From Pseudomonas sp. RIT409 (GTDB taxonomy: Bacteria; Pseudomonadota; Gammaproteobacteria; Pseudomonadales; Pseudomonadaceae), in NCBI RefSeq assembly GCF_003052515.2, contig NZ_QARE02000007.1, positions 222,360-286,359 on the forward strand: a stretch of 64,000 nucleotides of DNA, written 5' to 3'. Position 1 is the stretch's first letter, and every line of letters begins with the position of its first letter. Positions 36,316 to 45,848 of this stretch are shown here, piece by piece. A model generated the notes under the pieces. It had not been told where the DNA came from. It saw nothing but the letters and a program-made list of their open reading frames with translations, and made no database searches. The translations under genes and the position numbers were made by a program.

Positions 36316-36796
36316 TGCTTGCCTCACTCTGCTCAGCTATGTGCGCTTCGAGCGCTCTCTTGTTAAAGCCATCGTGATCGCCGCTTACCCTTGCCAGAAC
36401 ATGCCCTGTCAGGCGGCTGGGCCGAAGGGGTAACCTGAAATGAGGCGTGATCCACTTTGCGGAACAGGCTTTCAGGGGCGGCGATGCTAAGTCAGGCATT
36501 GTTTCTTCGTTGTGGTAGTGCTTATGTAGTGAACGCTGCCGGATACTACATGATGAGTTGCGTTGTGAAAATCAGACTAAATATGTCACCAAGCGACTGA
36601 ATCTCTTCGCAGAGTCACATCAAGGTTACGGATGTTCTCAAGAAGAGGGTGAATTGTTCCATGGATTTGAAGAAATAGTACACAAAATGTTTCCTCAGGC
36701 CTCAATCGCGCATTGGGTGCGGTTGCCTATACTCGGTCGATCCCTGTGCAGGCTTCGTTAATCGGCTTGAACCCACAAGACCACCAGGAGTGGACC
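36316..36796. promoter_or_regulatory. glcB / ACT-gene control region
   Basis: 481 bp without a gene. TGTAGT (36525-36530) and ACTACA (36545-36550) form a spaced inverted repeat, with an extra GTAGTG nearby. A TATACT hexamer at 36728-36733 could be the -10 of the ACT gene promoter, but no good -35 is seen. A strong AGGAG ribosome binding site precedes the ACT gene. Confidence 0.4.
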
Positions 36797-37318
36797 ATGG
36801 ACTATCTCATTGCGACTGTATTCGCCCCCGACAAACCTGGGGTGGTCGAGCGGATCGCCTCATGCATCGCAAATCACGGCGGCAATTGGCTGGAAAGCCG
36901 TATGAGCCATCTGGCGGGGCAGTTCGCCGGGATCGTGCGCATCGGGGCGCCCCTCGAGGGCCAACCTGCCTTGAAGGCGGCTTTGCAAGAACTGACGATC
37001 CACGGCATTCGCGTGCAATTCGCGGAATTGGGCAATGAGCCAGTGAATGCGTGGAAGCCGATCAGCATGGAGTTGGTGGGAAACGATCGGCCCGGAATCG
37101 TGCGTGACCTGTCTCGAGTGTTGTCCGAGCAGGGGGTTAACGTTGAAGAACTGGAGACGAGCGTGGAGCCGGCCCCGATGAGCAGCGAGCTGCTGTTTCG
37201 TGCCCACGCGTTGCTGGGCCTACCCGCGGGCCTTTCGCTGGAGACGTTACAGGAACGGCTTGAGACCTTGGCCGATGAGTTGATGGTGGAGCTGAACCTG
37301 GAGCACGACCCTCTTTAA
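36797..37318 (+). CDS. Tandem ACT-domain regulator (GcvR-like)
   Basis: A 173-residue protein with two ACT domains (about 1-75: YLIATVFAPDKPGVVERIAS; about 90-165: SMELVGNDRPGIVRDLSRVL), the layout of the glycine cleavage repressor GcvR. It has no DNA-binding domain and would act by binding a transcription factor or enzyme in response to an amino acid. The homologue lies next to glcB in P. aeruginosa (PA0481). The start at 36797 has AGGAG six bases upstream. Confidence 0.87.
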   Translation: MDYLIATVFAPDKPGVVERIASCIANHGGNWLESRMSHLAGQFAGIVRIGAPLEGQPALKAALQELTIHGIRVQFAELGNEPVNAWKPISMELVGNDRPGIVRDLSRVLSEQGVNVEELETSVEPAPMSSELLFRAHALLGLPAGLSLETLQERLETLADELMVELNLEHDPL

Positions 37319-37371
37319 GCCAGCCTCTCGATACCCATGAGGCACTTATTCAGTTTTTTGATGCGTCTGCC

Positions 37372-37492
37372 TGTGGATAACCTGCGGACACCCGTATGCG
37401 GCCCTTGCGCTGCAAGCCTTTGATGTGATTGATCAAAAAACAGGCAATTTCGTCGGCTTGTGCACAAATAGGTTGAACGAGGGTGTGGATAA
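37372..37492 (+). repeat. Pair of DnaA-box repeats between ACT gene and rarD
   Basis: Exact TGTGGATAACCTG motifs at 37372 and 37484. Each is followed by a CTGCAAGCC/CTGCAGGCC block (37410, 37509) and a TTGATCA stretch, the same order of parts as in the 1.95-2.48 kb array but with shorter spacing (38 and 25 bp). It lies between the convergent ends of the ACT gene and rarD. Confidence 0.65.
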
Positions 37493-37555
37493 CCTGAGCA
37501 AACATCGCTGCAGGCCGCAAGCAGGCTGGCCTGTAGCGAAGCGGTTGTTTTTTGA

Positions 37556-38449
37556 TCAGCGTTGCGCGCGTCGTCGGGTCGCCATGAGGGCGTCGGCACT
37601 GTAGACAATCAGCCCCGCCCAGATGAAGCAGAAGGTGACAACGGTGGTGGAGGGCAGTTGTTCGCCGAACACCAAGACCGCGAGTGACAAGACCAGCATC
37701 GGCGCGATGTACTGCAAAAAGCCCAGGGTGGCGTAGGGCAAATGCCGAGCAGCCGCGTTGAAACACACCAGCGGGACGAGCGTGACGGGACCTGCTGCGG
37801 CCAGCCAGATGGCTTCTGATGTCGTCCAGAATTCGGCCTGCGCGCTGTGCGCCATCGGGTTGAACAACAACCAGCCGATCGCAAGCGGCACCAGAATCCA
37901 AGTCTCAACCACTAAGCCCGGGAGCGCTGCCACCGGCGCTTTTTTGCGGATCAGACCGTAAAAACCGAAGCTGAGGGCCAGGGCCAGCGAAATCCAAGGC
38001 AGGCTGCCGACCTGCCAGACCTGCTGCAACACGCCGATCAGCGCGAACGTCACCGCCACCCATTGCAGCGGGCGGAGCCTCTCGCGCAGCAGCACCATGC
38101 CCAGCATCACGTTGATCAGCGGGTTAATGAAATACCCCAGACTGGCCTCGACCATGTGGTTGTTGTTCACCGCCCAGACGTAGATCAGCCAGTTGATGGC
38201 GATCAGCGAACCGCTGCCGGTGAGAATCGCCAGGCGTTGAGGGTTCTCCCGCAACTCACGCCACCAGCCGGGGTGTTTCCACACGAGCAGCAGCAGCGAG
38301 CCGAAGACGGCCGACCAGATGGCGCGGTTCACGATGATCTCAATGGCAGGCACGGCAGACAGCAGTTTGAAGTAGATCGGAAACAGCCCCCAGATGATGT
38401 AGGCGCTGAGGCCCAGAACGTACCCGCGACGCGGGTTGGCAGCTTGCAT
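37556..38449 (-). CDS. rarD: EamA-family transporter RarD
   Basis: A 297-residue integral membrane protein with ten predicted helices in two EamA repeats. The RarD signature is clear at the N-terminus (GYVLGLSAYIIWGLFPIYFK) and AINWLIYVWAVNNNHMVEAS, with YFINPLINVMLG. The name comes from a chloramphenicol-sensitivity screen; its natural substrate is not established. Followed upstream by srkA on the same strand, 40 bp apart. Confidence 0.92.
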   Translation of the reverse strand: MQAANPRRGYVLGLSAYIIWGLFPIYFKLLSAVPAIEIIVNRAIWSAVFGSLLLLVWKHPGWWRELRENPQRLAILTGSGSLIAINWLIYVWAVNNNHMVEASLGYFINPLINVMLGMVLLRERLRPLQWVAVTFALIGVLQQVWQVGSLPWISLALALSFGFYGLIRKKAPVAALPGLVVETWILVPLAIGWLLFNPMAHSAQAEFWTTSEAIWLAAAGPVTLVPLVCFNAAARHLPYATLGFLQYIAPMLVLSLAVLVFGEQLPSTTVVTFCFIWAGLIVYSADALMATRRRAQR

Positions 38450-38489
38450 GGGTGGTCCTTCGGCAAGTGTTTTTGTGATGCGGTAGCGG

Positions 38490-39464
38490 TCAAAACAGCT
38501 TCAACGGTTCTTCGTTCAACGCCGCCAGTTGTTCTCGCAGCGCCAGCACCTGATCTCCCCAATAGCGTTCGGTACCGAACCAGGAAAAACTGTGGGGGAA
38601 AGCAGGGTCGTCCCAACGACGAGCAAGCCACGCGCTGTAGTGCAGCAGGCGCAATGCTCGCAGCGGTTCGATCAGCGCAAGTTCGCGCGGGTCGAAATCG
38701 TGGAATTCGTTGTAGCCGTCCATCAGTTCCGATAACTGGCTCAGACAATCCTGACGACTGCCGGCGAGCATCATCCAGATGTCCTGAACGGCAGGCCCCA
38801 TGCGGCAGTCATCCAGATCGACGATATGGAAAATGTCATCGCGGGTCATCATGTTCCCGGGGTGACAATCGCCATGCATGCGGATGTTCTGATGCGGGAT
38901 CGCGGCATAGGCGTCTTCGATACGCTTGAGCAAATCCTTGGCAACGGATTCGTAAGCAGGGAGCAAGCTGCGGGGGATCGCGTCATGTTCCAGCAGGTAG
39001 TTCAGTGAGTCCTGACCGAAGTTCTTCACGCCCAACGCTTCGCGGTGTGCGAACGGACGCGCAGCGCCTACCGCATGGATACGCCCCAACAACTGACCGA
39101 GGCGATAAAGCTGATCCAGATTGCCGGGCTCCGGTGCTCGACCGCCTCTTCGGGGGAAGAGCGTAAAGCGAAACCCAGCGTGTTCGAATAGCGTCTGGCC
39201 ATTGTGGACAAGGGGCGCTACGACCGGGATTTCCACCTCGGCGAGCTCGGCGGTGAAGCTGTGCTCTTCGAGGATGGCCTCGGTGGTCCAGCGACCGGGA
39301 CGGTAAAACTTGGCGATCAGTGGCTGGCCATCTTCGATGCCGACTTGATAGACGCGGTTCTCGTAGCTGTTGAGCGCCAGAATACGCGCGTCGCTGACGA
39401 AGCCGATGCTCTCGACCGCGTCCAGCACCAGATCCGGGGTAAGTGTTTCAAAGGGGTGGGCCAT
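38490..39464 (-). CDS. srkA: Stress response kinase A (YihE family)
   Basis: A 324-residue eukaryotic-like kinase of the APH/choline kinase fold, involved in stress survival in E. coli. Catalytic and metal motifs: RMHGDCHPGNMM (Asp and Asn) and FHIVDLDDCRMGPAVQDIW. Lysine in PLIAKFYRPGRW binds ATP. Full length for the family. Probably co-transcribed with rarD. Confidence 0.92.
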   Translation of the reverse strand: MAHPFETLTPDLVLDAVESIGFVSDARILALNSYENRVYQVGIEDGQPLIAKFYRPGRWTTEAILEEHSFTAELAEVEIPVVAPLVHNGQTLFEHAGFRFTLFPRRGGRAPEPGNLDQLYRLGQLLGRIHAVGAARPFAHREALGVKNFGQDSLNYLLEHDAIPRSLLPAYESVAKDLLKRIEDAYAAIPHQNIRMHGDCHPGNMMTRDDIFHIVDLDDCRMGPAVQDIWMMLAGSRQDCLSQLSELMDGYNEFHDFDPRELALIEPLRALRLLHYSAWLARRWDDPAFPHSFSWFGTERYWGDQVLALREQLAALNEEPLKLF

Positions 39465-39639
39465 ACTGACTCCTGCGCGCGGCAGGGGCCGCGTCGGGCC
39501 AGTGATGGTAACTCAGCCGTGGCTTGGCCGACACACCGCGTGACGGCCATTGCACGGCAGCCCCTGTTTAGAGGGCGCCTGACGCGTGCCGACGCTCTCC
39601 AGACGCTGAGGAGTGGCGTCGTGCATTCCGGTTGCTGAC
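39465..39639. other. Short intergenic region, nothing recognised
   Basis: 175 bp between phoX end and srkA start on the minus strand, high GC, with no clear hairpin or repeat. Confidence 0.4.
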
Positions 39640-41568
39640 TTAGCCCCCGATTTCCCCGCCGTCGTCGCGCGTGATCACCATCACCGAGGATCTGGGTGTA
39701 CCATTCGGCAAATGCTCTGGGAAGGTGGAGCCGCCTTTCTCCCCGGGGTGCTGGATTCCCACGAACAGCGCTTTGTGATCCGGTGCGAAGGTAATCCCCG
39801 TCACCTCGCAACCAACCGGGCCCACCATGAATCGACGGATTTCTCCGCTGGCGGGGTCGGCACAAAGCATCTGGTTGTTACCCATGCCTGCAAAATCTCC
39901 CGCATTCGAGTAGTCGCCATCGGTGAGGATCCACAGGCGACCCGCCTTGTCAAAACCCAGCCCGTCCGGGCTGTTGAACATGTTTTGCGGCGTGATCTGA
40001 CTGGAGCCGCCTTGAGGTGTGCCCGCATGCACCTCCGGATTACCCGCGACGACGAACAGATCCCATGAAAATGCCAGCGCCGCCGCATCCGACCCCTTTT
40101 CCTGCCATCGCAGAATCTGCCCGTATTGATTCTTTTCCCGCGGGTTCGGGCCGCCGACGGGCTGCCCGTCCTCGCCCCGTTTGACGTTATTGGTCAGCGT
40201 GCAATACACCCGCCCATCGGTGGGGCTGACCACGATCCATTCCGGGCGGTCCATGCGCGTGGCCTTGACGACGCTGGCGGCCAGGCGCGCGTGAATTAAC
40301 ACCTCGGCCTGGCTGGCAAAGCCGCTGGAAGCCTCGATGCCGTTCTTGCCATGGGTCAGCTCAATCCACCGGCCACTGCCTTTGGGATGGTCCGGATCGG
40401 CATCGCCGTCATCGAACTGCGCGACATACAGCGTGCCGTGATCGAGCAGGTTTCGATTGGCCTTGGGTTTGCTCCGATCGATTGTGTCGCGGCTGATGAA
40501 TTTGTAGATGAACTCGCCGCGTTCGTCATCGCCCATGTACACCACCACGCGGCCGTCTTTGGCTTCGGTGACAGCTGCGTTTTCATGCTTGAATCGGCCC
40601 AGGGCGGTGCGCTTGACTGGCGTGGACGAAGGGTCGAACGGGTCGATTTCCACCACCCAGCCGTGGCGGTTCATTTCGTTGGGGTTCTTCGCCACGTCGA
40701 AACGCGGGTCATGAGGATGCCAGTTCACGTCCTTGCTGGTGGCCACGACGCCGTAACGCTTGGCTGCTGCATCGAACGTCTGAGCTGGATCGCTGCTGCC
40801 GAAGCAGTCAGTGAAATTTTCTTCGCACGTCAGGTAGGTGCCCCATGGTGTTTTGCCATTAGCGCAGTTCTGAAAGGTGCCCAGCACACGTGTACCCGTG
40901 CTATCGGCAGCGGTCTTCAACCAAGCGTGGCCGGCGGCAGGGCCGCTGAGGCGAAGCGGCGTGTTGCCATGGATGCGCCGGTTGTAGGGTGAGCCCTGGA
41001 CAAATTGCCATTGGTTGCCCTCACGCTGTACTTCAATGACCGAAACCCCTTCGCTGGCCAGGGCTTTTTCCACGTCGTGAGCCGATTGCGGATTTTTGCC
41101 GTGGTCGAAGAGATAGCGGTAATTGGTGTACTCATTGTTGATCGCTAACAGTGCGCGCTTGGCGGTGGAGGGGTTGTCACCCGGGAAAGTGAACAGACTC
41201 ATGCCGTCATTGTTGTCGCCGAATTGCAGCGCTTGAGCCTCGGCCGTACCTTGGCCGCGGGGGTCGAATGCGGGGCCGCCCTTATGCAAGGGTTGGCCCC
41301 AGCTGATCAACACAGAAGCGGTGTACCCTGGCGGCAGGGTGATGCTGTCTGCGGTAGAGGAGGGGATGCTGTCAAAGCCCATCAGCGCGCTATGGCCTGC
41401 GCCGACACTCGCGGCCAACACGCTGCGGCTCAGCAAATTGCCACCCAGAAACATCGCGGCGCCGCACAGTGCGCCCGCGCCAATGAAGCCTCGGCGGGTC
41501 AGGCCGGTGTCATGACGAGTGACGAGGGTTTCGAGGTCGGTGGGCTGATGCTCTGCTAATAATTTCAT
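39640..41568 (-). CDS. PhoX-family alkaline phosphatase, Tat-exported
   Basis: A 642-residue periplasmic phosphatase of the PhoX/DUF839 family, calcium- and iron-dependent in characterised members. The Tat signal is explicit: TRRGFIGAGALCGAAMFLGG (residues about 24-43). Downstream blocks NWHPHDPRFD, GRVVVYMGDDERGEFIYKF and PDGLGFDKAGRLWILTDGD are typical of the propeller. The start is ATG 41568 (MKLLAEHQ), with AGGAAG upstream, not the GTG at 41571. A Pho-box-like sequence lies 56 bp before it. Confidence 0.9.
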   Translation of the reverse strand: MKLLAEHQPTDLETLVTRHDTGLTRRGFIGAGALCGAAMFLGGNLLSRSVLAASVGAGHSALMGFDSIPSSTADSITLPPGYTASVLISWGQPLHKGGPAFDPRGQGTAEAQALQFGDNNDGMSLFTFPGDNPSTAKRALLAINNEYTNYRYLFDHGKNPQSAHDVEKALASEGVSVIEVQREGNQWQFVQGSPYNRRIHGNTPLRLSGPAAGHAWLKTAADSTGTRVLGTFQNCANGKTPWGTYLTCEENFTDCFGSSDPAQTFDAAAKRYGVVATSKDVNWHPHDPRFDVAKNPNEMNRHGWVVEIDPFDPSSTPVKRTALGRFKHENAAVTEAKDGRVVVYMGDDERGEFIYKFISRDTIDRSKPKANRNLLDHGTLYVAQFDDGDADPDHPKGSGRWIELTHGKNGIEASSGFASQAEVLIHARLAASVVKATRMDRPEWIVVSPTDGRVYCTLTNNVKRGEDGQPVGGPNPREKNQYGQILRWQEKGSDAAALAFSWDLFVVAGNPEVHAGTPQGGSSQITPQNMFNSPDGLGFDKAGRLWILTDGDYSNAGDFAGMGNNQMLCADPASGEIRRFMVGPVGCEVTGITFAPDHKALFVGIQHPGEKGGSTFPEHLPNGTPRSSVMVITRDDGGEIGG

Positions 41569-41623
41569 CACGGGGCTTCCTGCGGTTTTGGCGCAAACCT
41601 TATTCAGCCCGGATGACGCTATT

Positions 41624-41641
41624 GTGTCCGTTCAATGACAG
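41624..41641 (-). promoter_or_regulatory. Candidate Pho box before the PhoX-family gene
   Basis: Minus strand CTGTCAT-TGAA-CGGACAC. The first heptamer is an exact Pho half-site, the second matches CTGTCAC at 5 of 7. Position 56 bp before the start codon is suitable, but no clear -10 follows at the expected distance. Confidence 0.5.
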
Positions 41642-41673
41642 CACTGAGCGTCGATGCCCCACCCTGCCTACGA

Positions 41674-42438
41674 TTACAGCGGCGTGCCGATCAACACGGA
41701 CGATGGGGCGAAATGAACGTCCACTTCGCTGCCCTGCTTTAAATTCAAAGCGTTGAGATGATCGGGCTCCGCCATCGCGCACAATATCTGACCGCCTGAA
41801 AGCGCTATTTTGACTTCACTTGGGCCGTCCTCCCCCTCAAGCACCGCCTCGATATTGCCAGACAGGCAATTGTGTCCAGTTGTTACGGCGTGGCCGGCGG
41901 GCATCATGGTCAACCAACTGGCCTTGATCAAAGCGAACACGTGAACGCCTTTTTCCAGCCCTAGCCGCTGACTGCTGTCGCGAGTGACTTGCACGTCGAT
42001 CCGCAGGTCCCCTGCCATGATTAGTCTGATCATGTCATTGCGCCCAAATGGCGTAATGCTTTCGACTTCGCCGTGCAGTTGATTGCGTGCGCTGGTGCGA
42101 AGCATCAGGCGGCCCAACAACGCCAGATCGTCAGATGCCTCGGGCGTCTCCAGGAGCTGAGTCTGCAAGGCCTGCAAACGCTGGTACAAACGCAGAACCC
42201 GTTCGCCTTCATTCGACAGTTTCGCCCCGCCACCCCCGCGGCCGCCCACGCTGCGCTCGACCAGCGGCTTCTGCGCCAGATTGTTCAGCTCATCAATGGC
42301 ATCCCAAGCCGCCTTGTAGCTCAACCCCGCGCTCTTCGCGGCACGGGTAATCGAGCCCTGCTCGGCAATGTGCTGCAACAGCGCGATGCGATGCGGGCGG
42401 CGGACCATGTGTTGAGTGAGGGAAGGAGGCAAAGACAT
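41674..42438 (-). CDS. ModE-type molybdate-responsive regulator
   Basis: A 254-residue regulator: N-terminal winged helix-turn-helix (LLQHIAEQGSITRAAKSAGL, YKAAWDAIDELNNL, with the ModE-typical RSVGGRGGGGAKLS loop), then two TOBE/molybdate-binding repeats (about 120-185 and 190-250; RNQLHGEVESI and TGHNCLSGNIEAV). No mod transport genes are adjacent. It would sense molybdate and act elsewhere; the MOSC protein at 55.6 kb is the only other molybdenum-linked gene in the window. Confidence 0.9.
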   Translation of the reverse strand: MSLPPSLTQHMVRRPHRIALLQHIAEQGSITRAAKSAGLSYKAAWDAIDELNNLAQKPLVERSVGGRGGGGAKLSNEGERVLRLYQRLQALQTQLLETPEASDDLALLGRLMLRTSARNQLHGEVESITPFGRNDMIRLIMAGDLRIDVQVTRDSSQRLGLEKGVHVFALIKASWLTMMPAGHAVTTGHNCLSGNIEAVLEGEDGPSEVKIALSGGQILCAMAEPDHLNALNLKQGSEVDVHFAPSSVLIGTPL

Positions 42439-42588
42439 GCTGGGGGTCGGCAGAGGGTGAATGAATAGGAGCGTCAGTGTAATCCAAAATTTTTCAGCAA
42501 GCGGTGACTGAAGGTGGTCTGGGTTCGGTAGCGCTTGAGGTGCGGCAGCGCTGCTTGATCGAGCGCTTTGCGCGCAGGTCTTTCGATT

Positions 42589-43323
42589 TCACTGTCCGGG
42601 CTTCGCTGTGCGCGCCAAGCAATACAGATCCACCCGTTTTGCACCGGCCTGTCGCAGCAGTCGAGCCAGGGTGTCGGCGGTCGAGCCGGTTGTCATGACG
42701 TCGTCGATCAGCGCGATGTGTTTCCCGGACACCTTCGCCGGCATTGGCAGCACGAACGCATCCCGAAGGTTCCGTCTCCTGGCTTTGGCGTTCAGGCTCT
42801 GCTGCGCAGGCGTGTCCTTTATCCGCTTGACCAGGGTTTCATCCACGTCGAGGTTCATCACTGAACCTAACCAGTTCGCGATCATGGCGGCCTGGTTGTA
42901 ACCGCGTTGGCGCAATCGTCCATCGGCCAGAGGGACGGGCATCAGCAACTCCGGGCGCTCGAGGTCTTCGTCGAAGCGGTGACGCAATGTCTGGCTGAGG
43001 AGTTCAGCCAGCAAGCGCCCCAGCGGCCATTTGCCTTGGTGCTTGAAGCGTGTGACCAGCGCGTCGATAGGGAAGTCGTACAGCCACGGCACGATAACTT
43101 CGCTGAAGGCTGGTGGGTGTCGAACGCATTGCGCGCATGTCAAACCGGACATCGGCATGGGCAGCGCGCAGTGGTCGCAGAAGTCGATCAACCATGGCAA
43201 CTCGCTTTCACACGCGGTGCAAATGGGAAGCGGGGTATCCGTTCGCTCGTCGCACAGCAAACAGGTCTGTACGTTTTTTAACCAGATGTAAACCTGGCCT
43301 CCTTCGTGTGGTTGACAGCGCAT
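42589..43323 (-). CDS. ComF-family phosphoribosyltransferase-like protein
   Basis: A 244-residue ComF protein: an N-terminal zinc-finger-like set of cysteines (CLLCDE, CTAC, CDHC, CAQC) and a C-terminal PRTase fold with HIALIDDVMTTGSTADTLAR (PRPP loop). In naturally competent bacteria ComF aids DNA uptake; in Pseudomonas the role is unclear. The start is at 43323 (AAGGAAG upstream). It is divergent from bioB, and a BirA-type operator overlaps its first codons. Confidence 0.88.
   Translation of the reverse strand: MRCQPHEGGQVYIWLKNVQTCLLCDERTDTPLPICTACESELPWLIDFCDHCALPMPMSGLTCAQCVRHPPAFSEVIVPWLYDFPIDALVTRFKHQGKWPLGRLLAELLSQTLRHRFDEDLERPELLMPVPLADGRLRQRGYNQAAMIANWLGSVMNLDVDETLVKRIKDTPAQQSLNAKARRRNLRDAFVLPMPAKVSGKHIALIDDVMTTGSTADTLARLLRQAGAKRVDLYCLARTAKPGQ
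43288..43318 (+). promoter_or_regulatory. BirA-type biotin operator
   Basis: TGTAAACC at 43288-43295 and GGTTGACA at 43311-43318, 15 bp apart, match the BirA operator TGTAAACC-N15-GGTTTACA with one mismatch. The right half-site contains the TTGACA -35 hexamer of the bioB promoter, so biotinyl-AMP-bound BirA would block it. Confidence 0.8.
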
Positions 43324-43340
43324 AGGACTTCCTTAAATAT
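43313..43340 (+). promoter_or_regulatory. bioB promoter
   Basis: TTGACA (43313-43318), a 16-bp spacer and TAAATA (43335-43340) form a good sigma-70 promoter about 95 bp before bioB, covered by the BirA operator. Confidence 0.65.
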
Positions 43341-43433
43341 GCCGAACATCCGTGTTATGCCTGTGGTTTTTCTGGTATCGCCTGCCGAGCGAGCCGCCCG
43401 GGTACTCGCCTAAAAGTCATGAAGGAGCCGCCC

Positions 43434-44489
43434 ATGAGCGCCAGTATCAATGCCACTTTGCGTCACGACTGGACCTTACCCGAGGTCAAGGCGTTGTTCA
43501 CACAGCCCTTCAATGACCTGCTGTTTCAGGCGCAAACCGTGCATCGCGCTCATTTCGACGCTAACCGTGTTCAAGTCTCGACGCTGCTGTCGATCAAAAC
43601 CGGCGCATGCCCGGAAGACTGCAAGTACTGCCCTCAGTCCGGCCATTACAACACCGGGCTTGAAAAAGAAAAGCTGATGCAGGTCCAGCAAGTGTTGGAG
43701 GAAGCGGCGCGCGCCAAGGCCATTGGTTCGACCCGTTTCTGCATGGGTGCCGCCTGGAAGCACCCCTCTGCGAAAGACATGCCCTATGTGCTGGAGATGG
43801 TCAAAGGCGTGAAAGCCATGGGGCTGGAAACCTGCATGACGCTCGGCAAGCTCGATCAGGATCAGACCAAGGCCCTGGCCGAGGCCGGGCTGGACTACTA
43901 CAACCACAACCTGGACACCTCGCCGGATTTCTACACGCGCATCATCACCACCCGCACCTACAGCGAGCGCTTGGAAACGCTGGCCTATGTGCGTGACGCG
44001 GGCATGAAGATCTGTTCGGGCGGCATTCTGGGCATGGGTGAGTCGCTGGACGATCGCGCCAACCTGCTGATTCAGTTGGCCAACTTGCCAGAGCACCCCG
44101 AGTCGGTGCCCATCAACATGTTGGTGAAAGTCGCGGGCACGCCGCTCGCCAATGCGGAGGACGTCGATCCCTTCGATTTCATTCGGATGCTCGCCGTGGC
44201 GCGCATTCTCATGCCGAAATCGCACGTCCGCCTTTCAGCTGGCCGTGAGGCGATGAATGACCAAATGCAGGCCTTGGCGTTTTTCGCCGGTGCTAACTCG
44301 ATCTTCTACGGCGACAAGCTGCTGACCACTGCCAACCCACAGGCCGACAAAGACATGCTCTTGTTCTCCCGGCTCGGGATTCAGCCGGAAGCCCGCGAAG
44401 AGCATTCGGACGAGGTGCATCAAGCGGCGATCGAGCAGGCATTGGTGGAGCAAATGAGCAGCGAACTGTTTTACGACGCGGCAGTTTAA
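43434..44489 (+). CDS. bioB: Biotin synthase
   Basis: Radical-SAM enzyme inserting sulphur into dethiobiotin. The 351 residues include the SAM cluster motif [12 protein letters not shown] (C-x3-C-x2-C), [19 protein letters not shown] and the arginine-containing [12 protein letters not shown]. The start is ATG 43434 with AAGGAG upstream. First gene of the bioBFHCD cluster; 153 bp separate it from bioF, containing only a weak REP relic (CTGTGGGAGCGATTTC near 44525). Confidence 0.97.
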   Translation: MSASINATLRHDWTLPEVKALFTQPFNDLLFQAQTVHRAHFDANRVQVSTLLSIKTGACPEDCKYCPQSGHYNTGLEKEKLMQVQQVLEEAARAKAIGSTRFCMGAAWKHPSAKDMPYVLEMVKGVKAMGLETCMTLGKLDQDQTKALAEAGLDYYNHNLDTSPDFYTRIITTRTYSERLETLAYVRDAGMKICSGGILGMGESLDDRANLLIQLANLPEHPESVPINMLVKVAGTPLANAEDVDPFDFIRMLAVARILMPKSHVRLSAGREAMNDQMQALAFFAGANSIFYGDKLLTTANPQADKDMLLFSRLGIQPEAREEHSDEVHQAAIEQALVEQMSSELFYDAAV

Positions 44490-44642
44490 GGTCGACGTTA
44501 CTCAGTTGATTGATCGACACACTCCCTGTGGGAGCGATTTCACCCATGCTGGGCTTGGGCGCGGCTTTGCGATCATGGCCCGGTTCGCTCTTTCAGGCGC
44601 GGCGTCCATTTTGATTCCGCGATTAGAATTCACGAGGCTTGC

Positions 44643-45848
44643 ATGTCCTTCGATCTGAGCGCACGTCTCGCTGCCCGGCGTGCCGAGCACCTCTACCGAC
44701 AACGTCCGCTGCTGCAGAGCCCCCAAGGCCCGCAAGTGGTAGTCGACGGCAAGCCGCTGCTCGCGTTCTGCAACAACGATTACCTGGGGCTGGCCAGTCA
44801 CCCTGCCGTCATCGACGCCTGGAAAACCGGCGCGGAGCGCTGGGGCGTTGGCGGGGGAGCATCGCATCTCGTGATCGGCCACAGCACGCCGCACCATGCA
44901 CTGGAAGAGGCGTTGGCCGAATTCACCGGGCGCCCGCGCGCGTTGCTGTTTTCCAATGGCTACATGGCCAACCTTGGTGCCGTCACCGCTTTGGTGGGGC
45001 AGGGTGATACCGTCCTGGAAGACCGCCTCAATCATGCCTCGCTGCTCGACGCGGGGTTGCTCAGCGGCGCGCGGTTTTCGCGCTATCTGCACAACGATCC
45101 AGACAGCCTCAAGAGCCGCCTGGAAAAAGCCACTGGCGATACGTTAGTGATAACTGACGGCGTCTTCAGCATGGACGGCGATGTCGCCGATCTGCCCGCA
45201 CTCGCCCGGGCTGCCAAGGCGAGGAACGCTTGGCTGATGGTCGACGATGCTCACGGTTTCGGCCCACTGGGCGCGCAAGGCGCGGGAATCGTCGAGCACT
45301 TCGGACTGACTGTCGACGACGTCCCGGTGCTGATCGGCACGCTCGGCAAATCCTTTGGCACGGCTGGGGCCTTCGTGGCCGGGAGCGAGGAACTGATCGA
45401 GACCCTGATCCAATTCGCTCGGCCCTATATCTACACCACCAGCCAACCTCCCGCACTGGCCTGTGCAACGTTGAAAAGCCTTGAATTGCTGCGTACGGAA
45501 GACTGGCGTCGCGAGCATCTGCAATCGCTGATCAAACAGTTCCGCGAAGGCGCGCAGGCATTGGGACTGAGGCTGATGGACAGCTTCACCCCGATCCAGC
45601 CGATCCTCATCGGTAGCAGTGACCGGGCCTTGCGCTTGTCGCAGATGCTGCGCGAGCGGGGGGTGATGGTCACTGCGATCCGCCCGCCTACCGTGCCCGT
45701 CGGCAGTGCTCGACTGCGGGTGACCTTGTCTGCGGCACACAGCGCTGCTCAAGTGCAGCTATTGTTGCAAGCATTGGAGCAGTGCTATCCGTTGCTGGCG
45801 CTTGACTCGAACGGCAGGGATGAACCGGAGGAGCCTTACGATGCGTGA
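44643..45848 (+). CDS. bioF: 8-amino-7-oxononanoate synthase
   Basis: PLP enzyme that condenses pimeloyl-ACP/CoA with alanine. It has 401 residues: [38 protein letters not shown], and [14 protein letters not shown] with the PLP lysine. The tail after about residue 385 is acidic ([11 protein letters not shown]) and overlaps the bioH start by 8 bp, so the two are coupled. Confidence 0.96.
   Translation: MSFDLSARLAARRAEHLYRQRPLLQSPQGPQVVVDGKPLLAFCNNDYLGLASHPAVIDAWKTGAERWGVGGGASHLVIGHSTPHHALEEALAEFTGRPRALLFSNGYMANLGAVTALVGQGDTVLEDRLNHASLLDAGLLSGARFSRYLHNDPDSLKSRLEKATGDTLVITDGVFSMDGDVADLPALARAAKARNAWLMVDDAHGFGPLGAQGAGIVEHFGLTVDDVPVLIGTLGKSFGTAGAFVAGSEELIETLIQFARPYIYTTSQPPALACATLKSLELLRTEDWRREHLQSLIKQFREGAQALGLRLMDSFTPIQPILIGSSDRALRLSQMLRERGVMVTAIRPPTVPVGSARLRVTLSAAHSAAQVQLLLQALEQCYPLLALDSNGRDEPEEPYDA

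Noticed and set aside
36713..36725. Possible sigma-54 promoter (TTGGGTGCGGTTGC) before the ACT gene
   Set aside because: The GG and GC doublets are two bases too close for a -24/-12 promoter.
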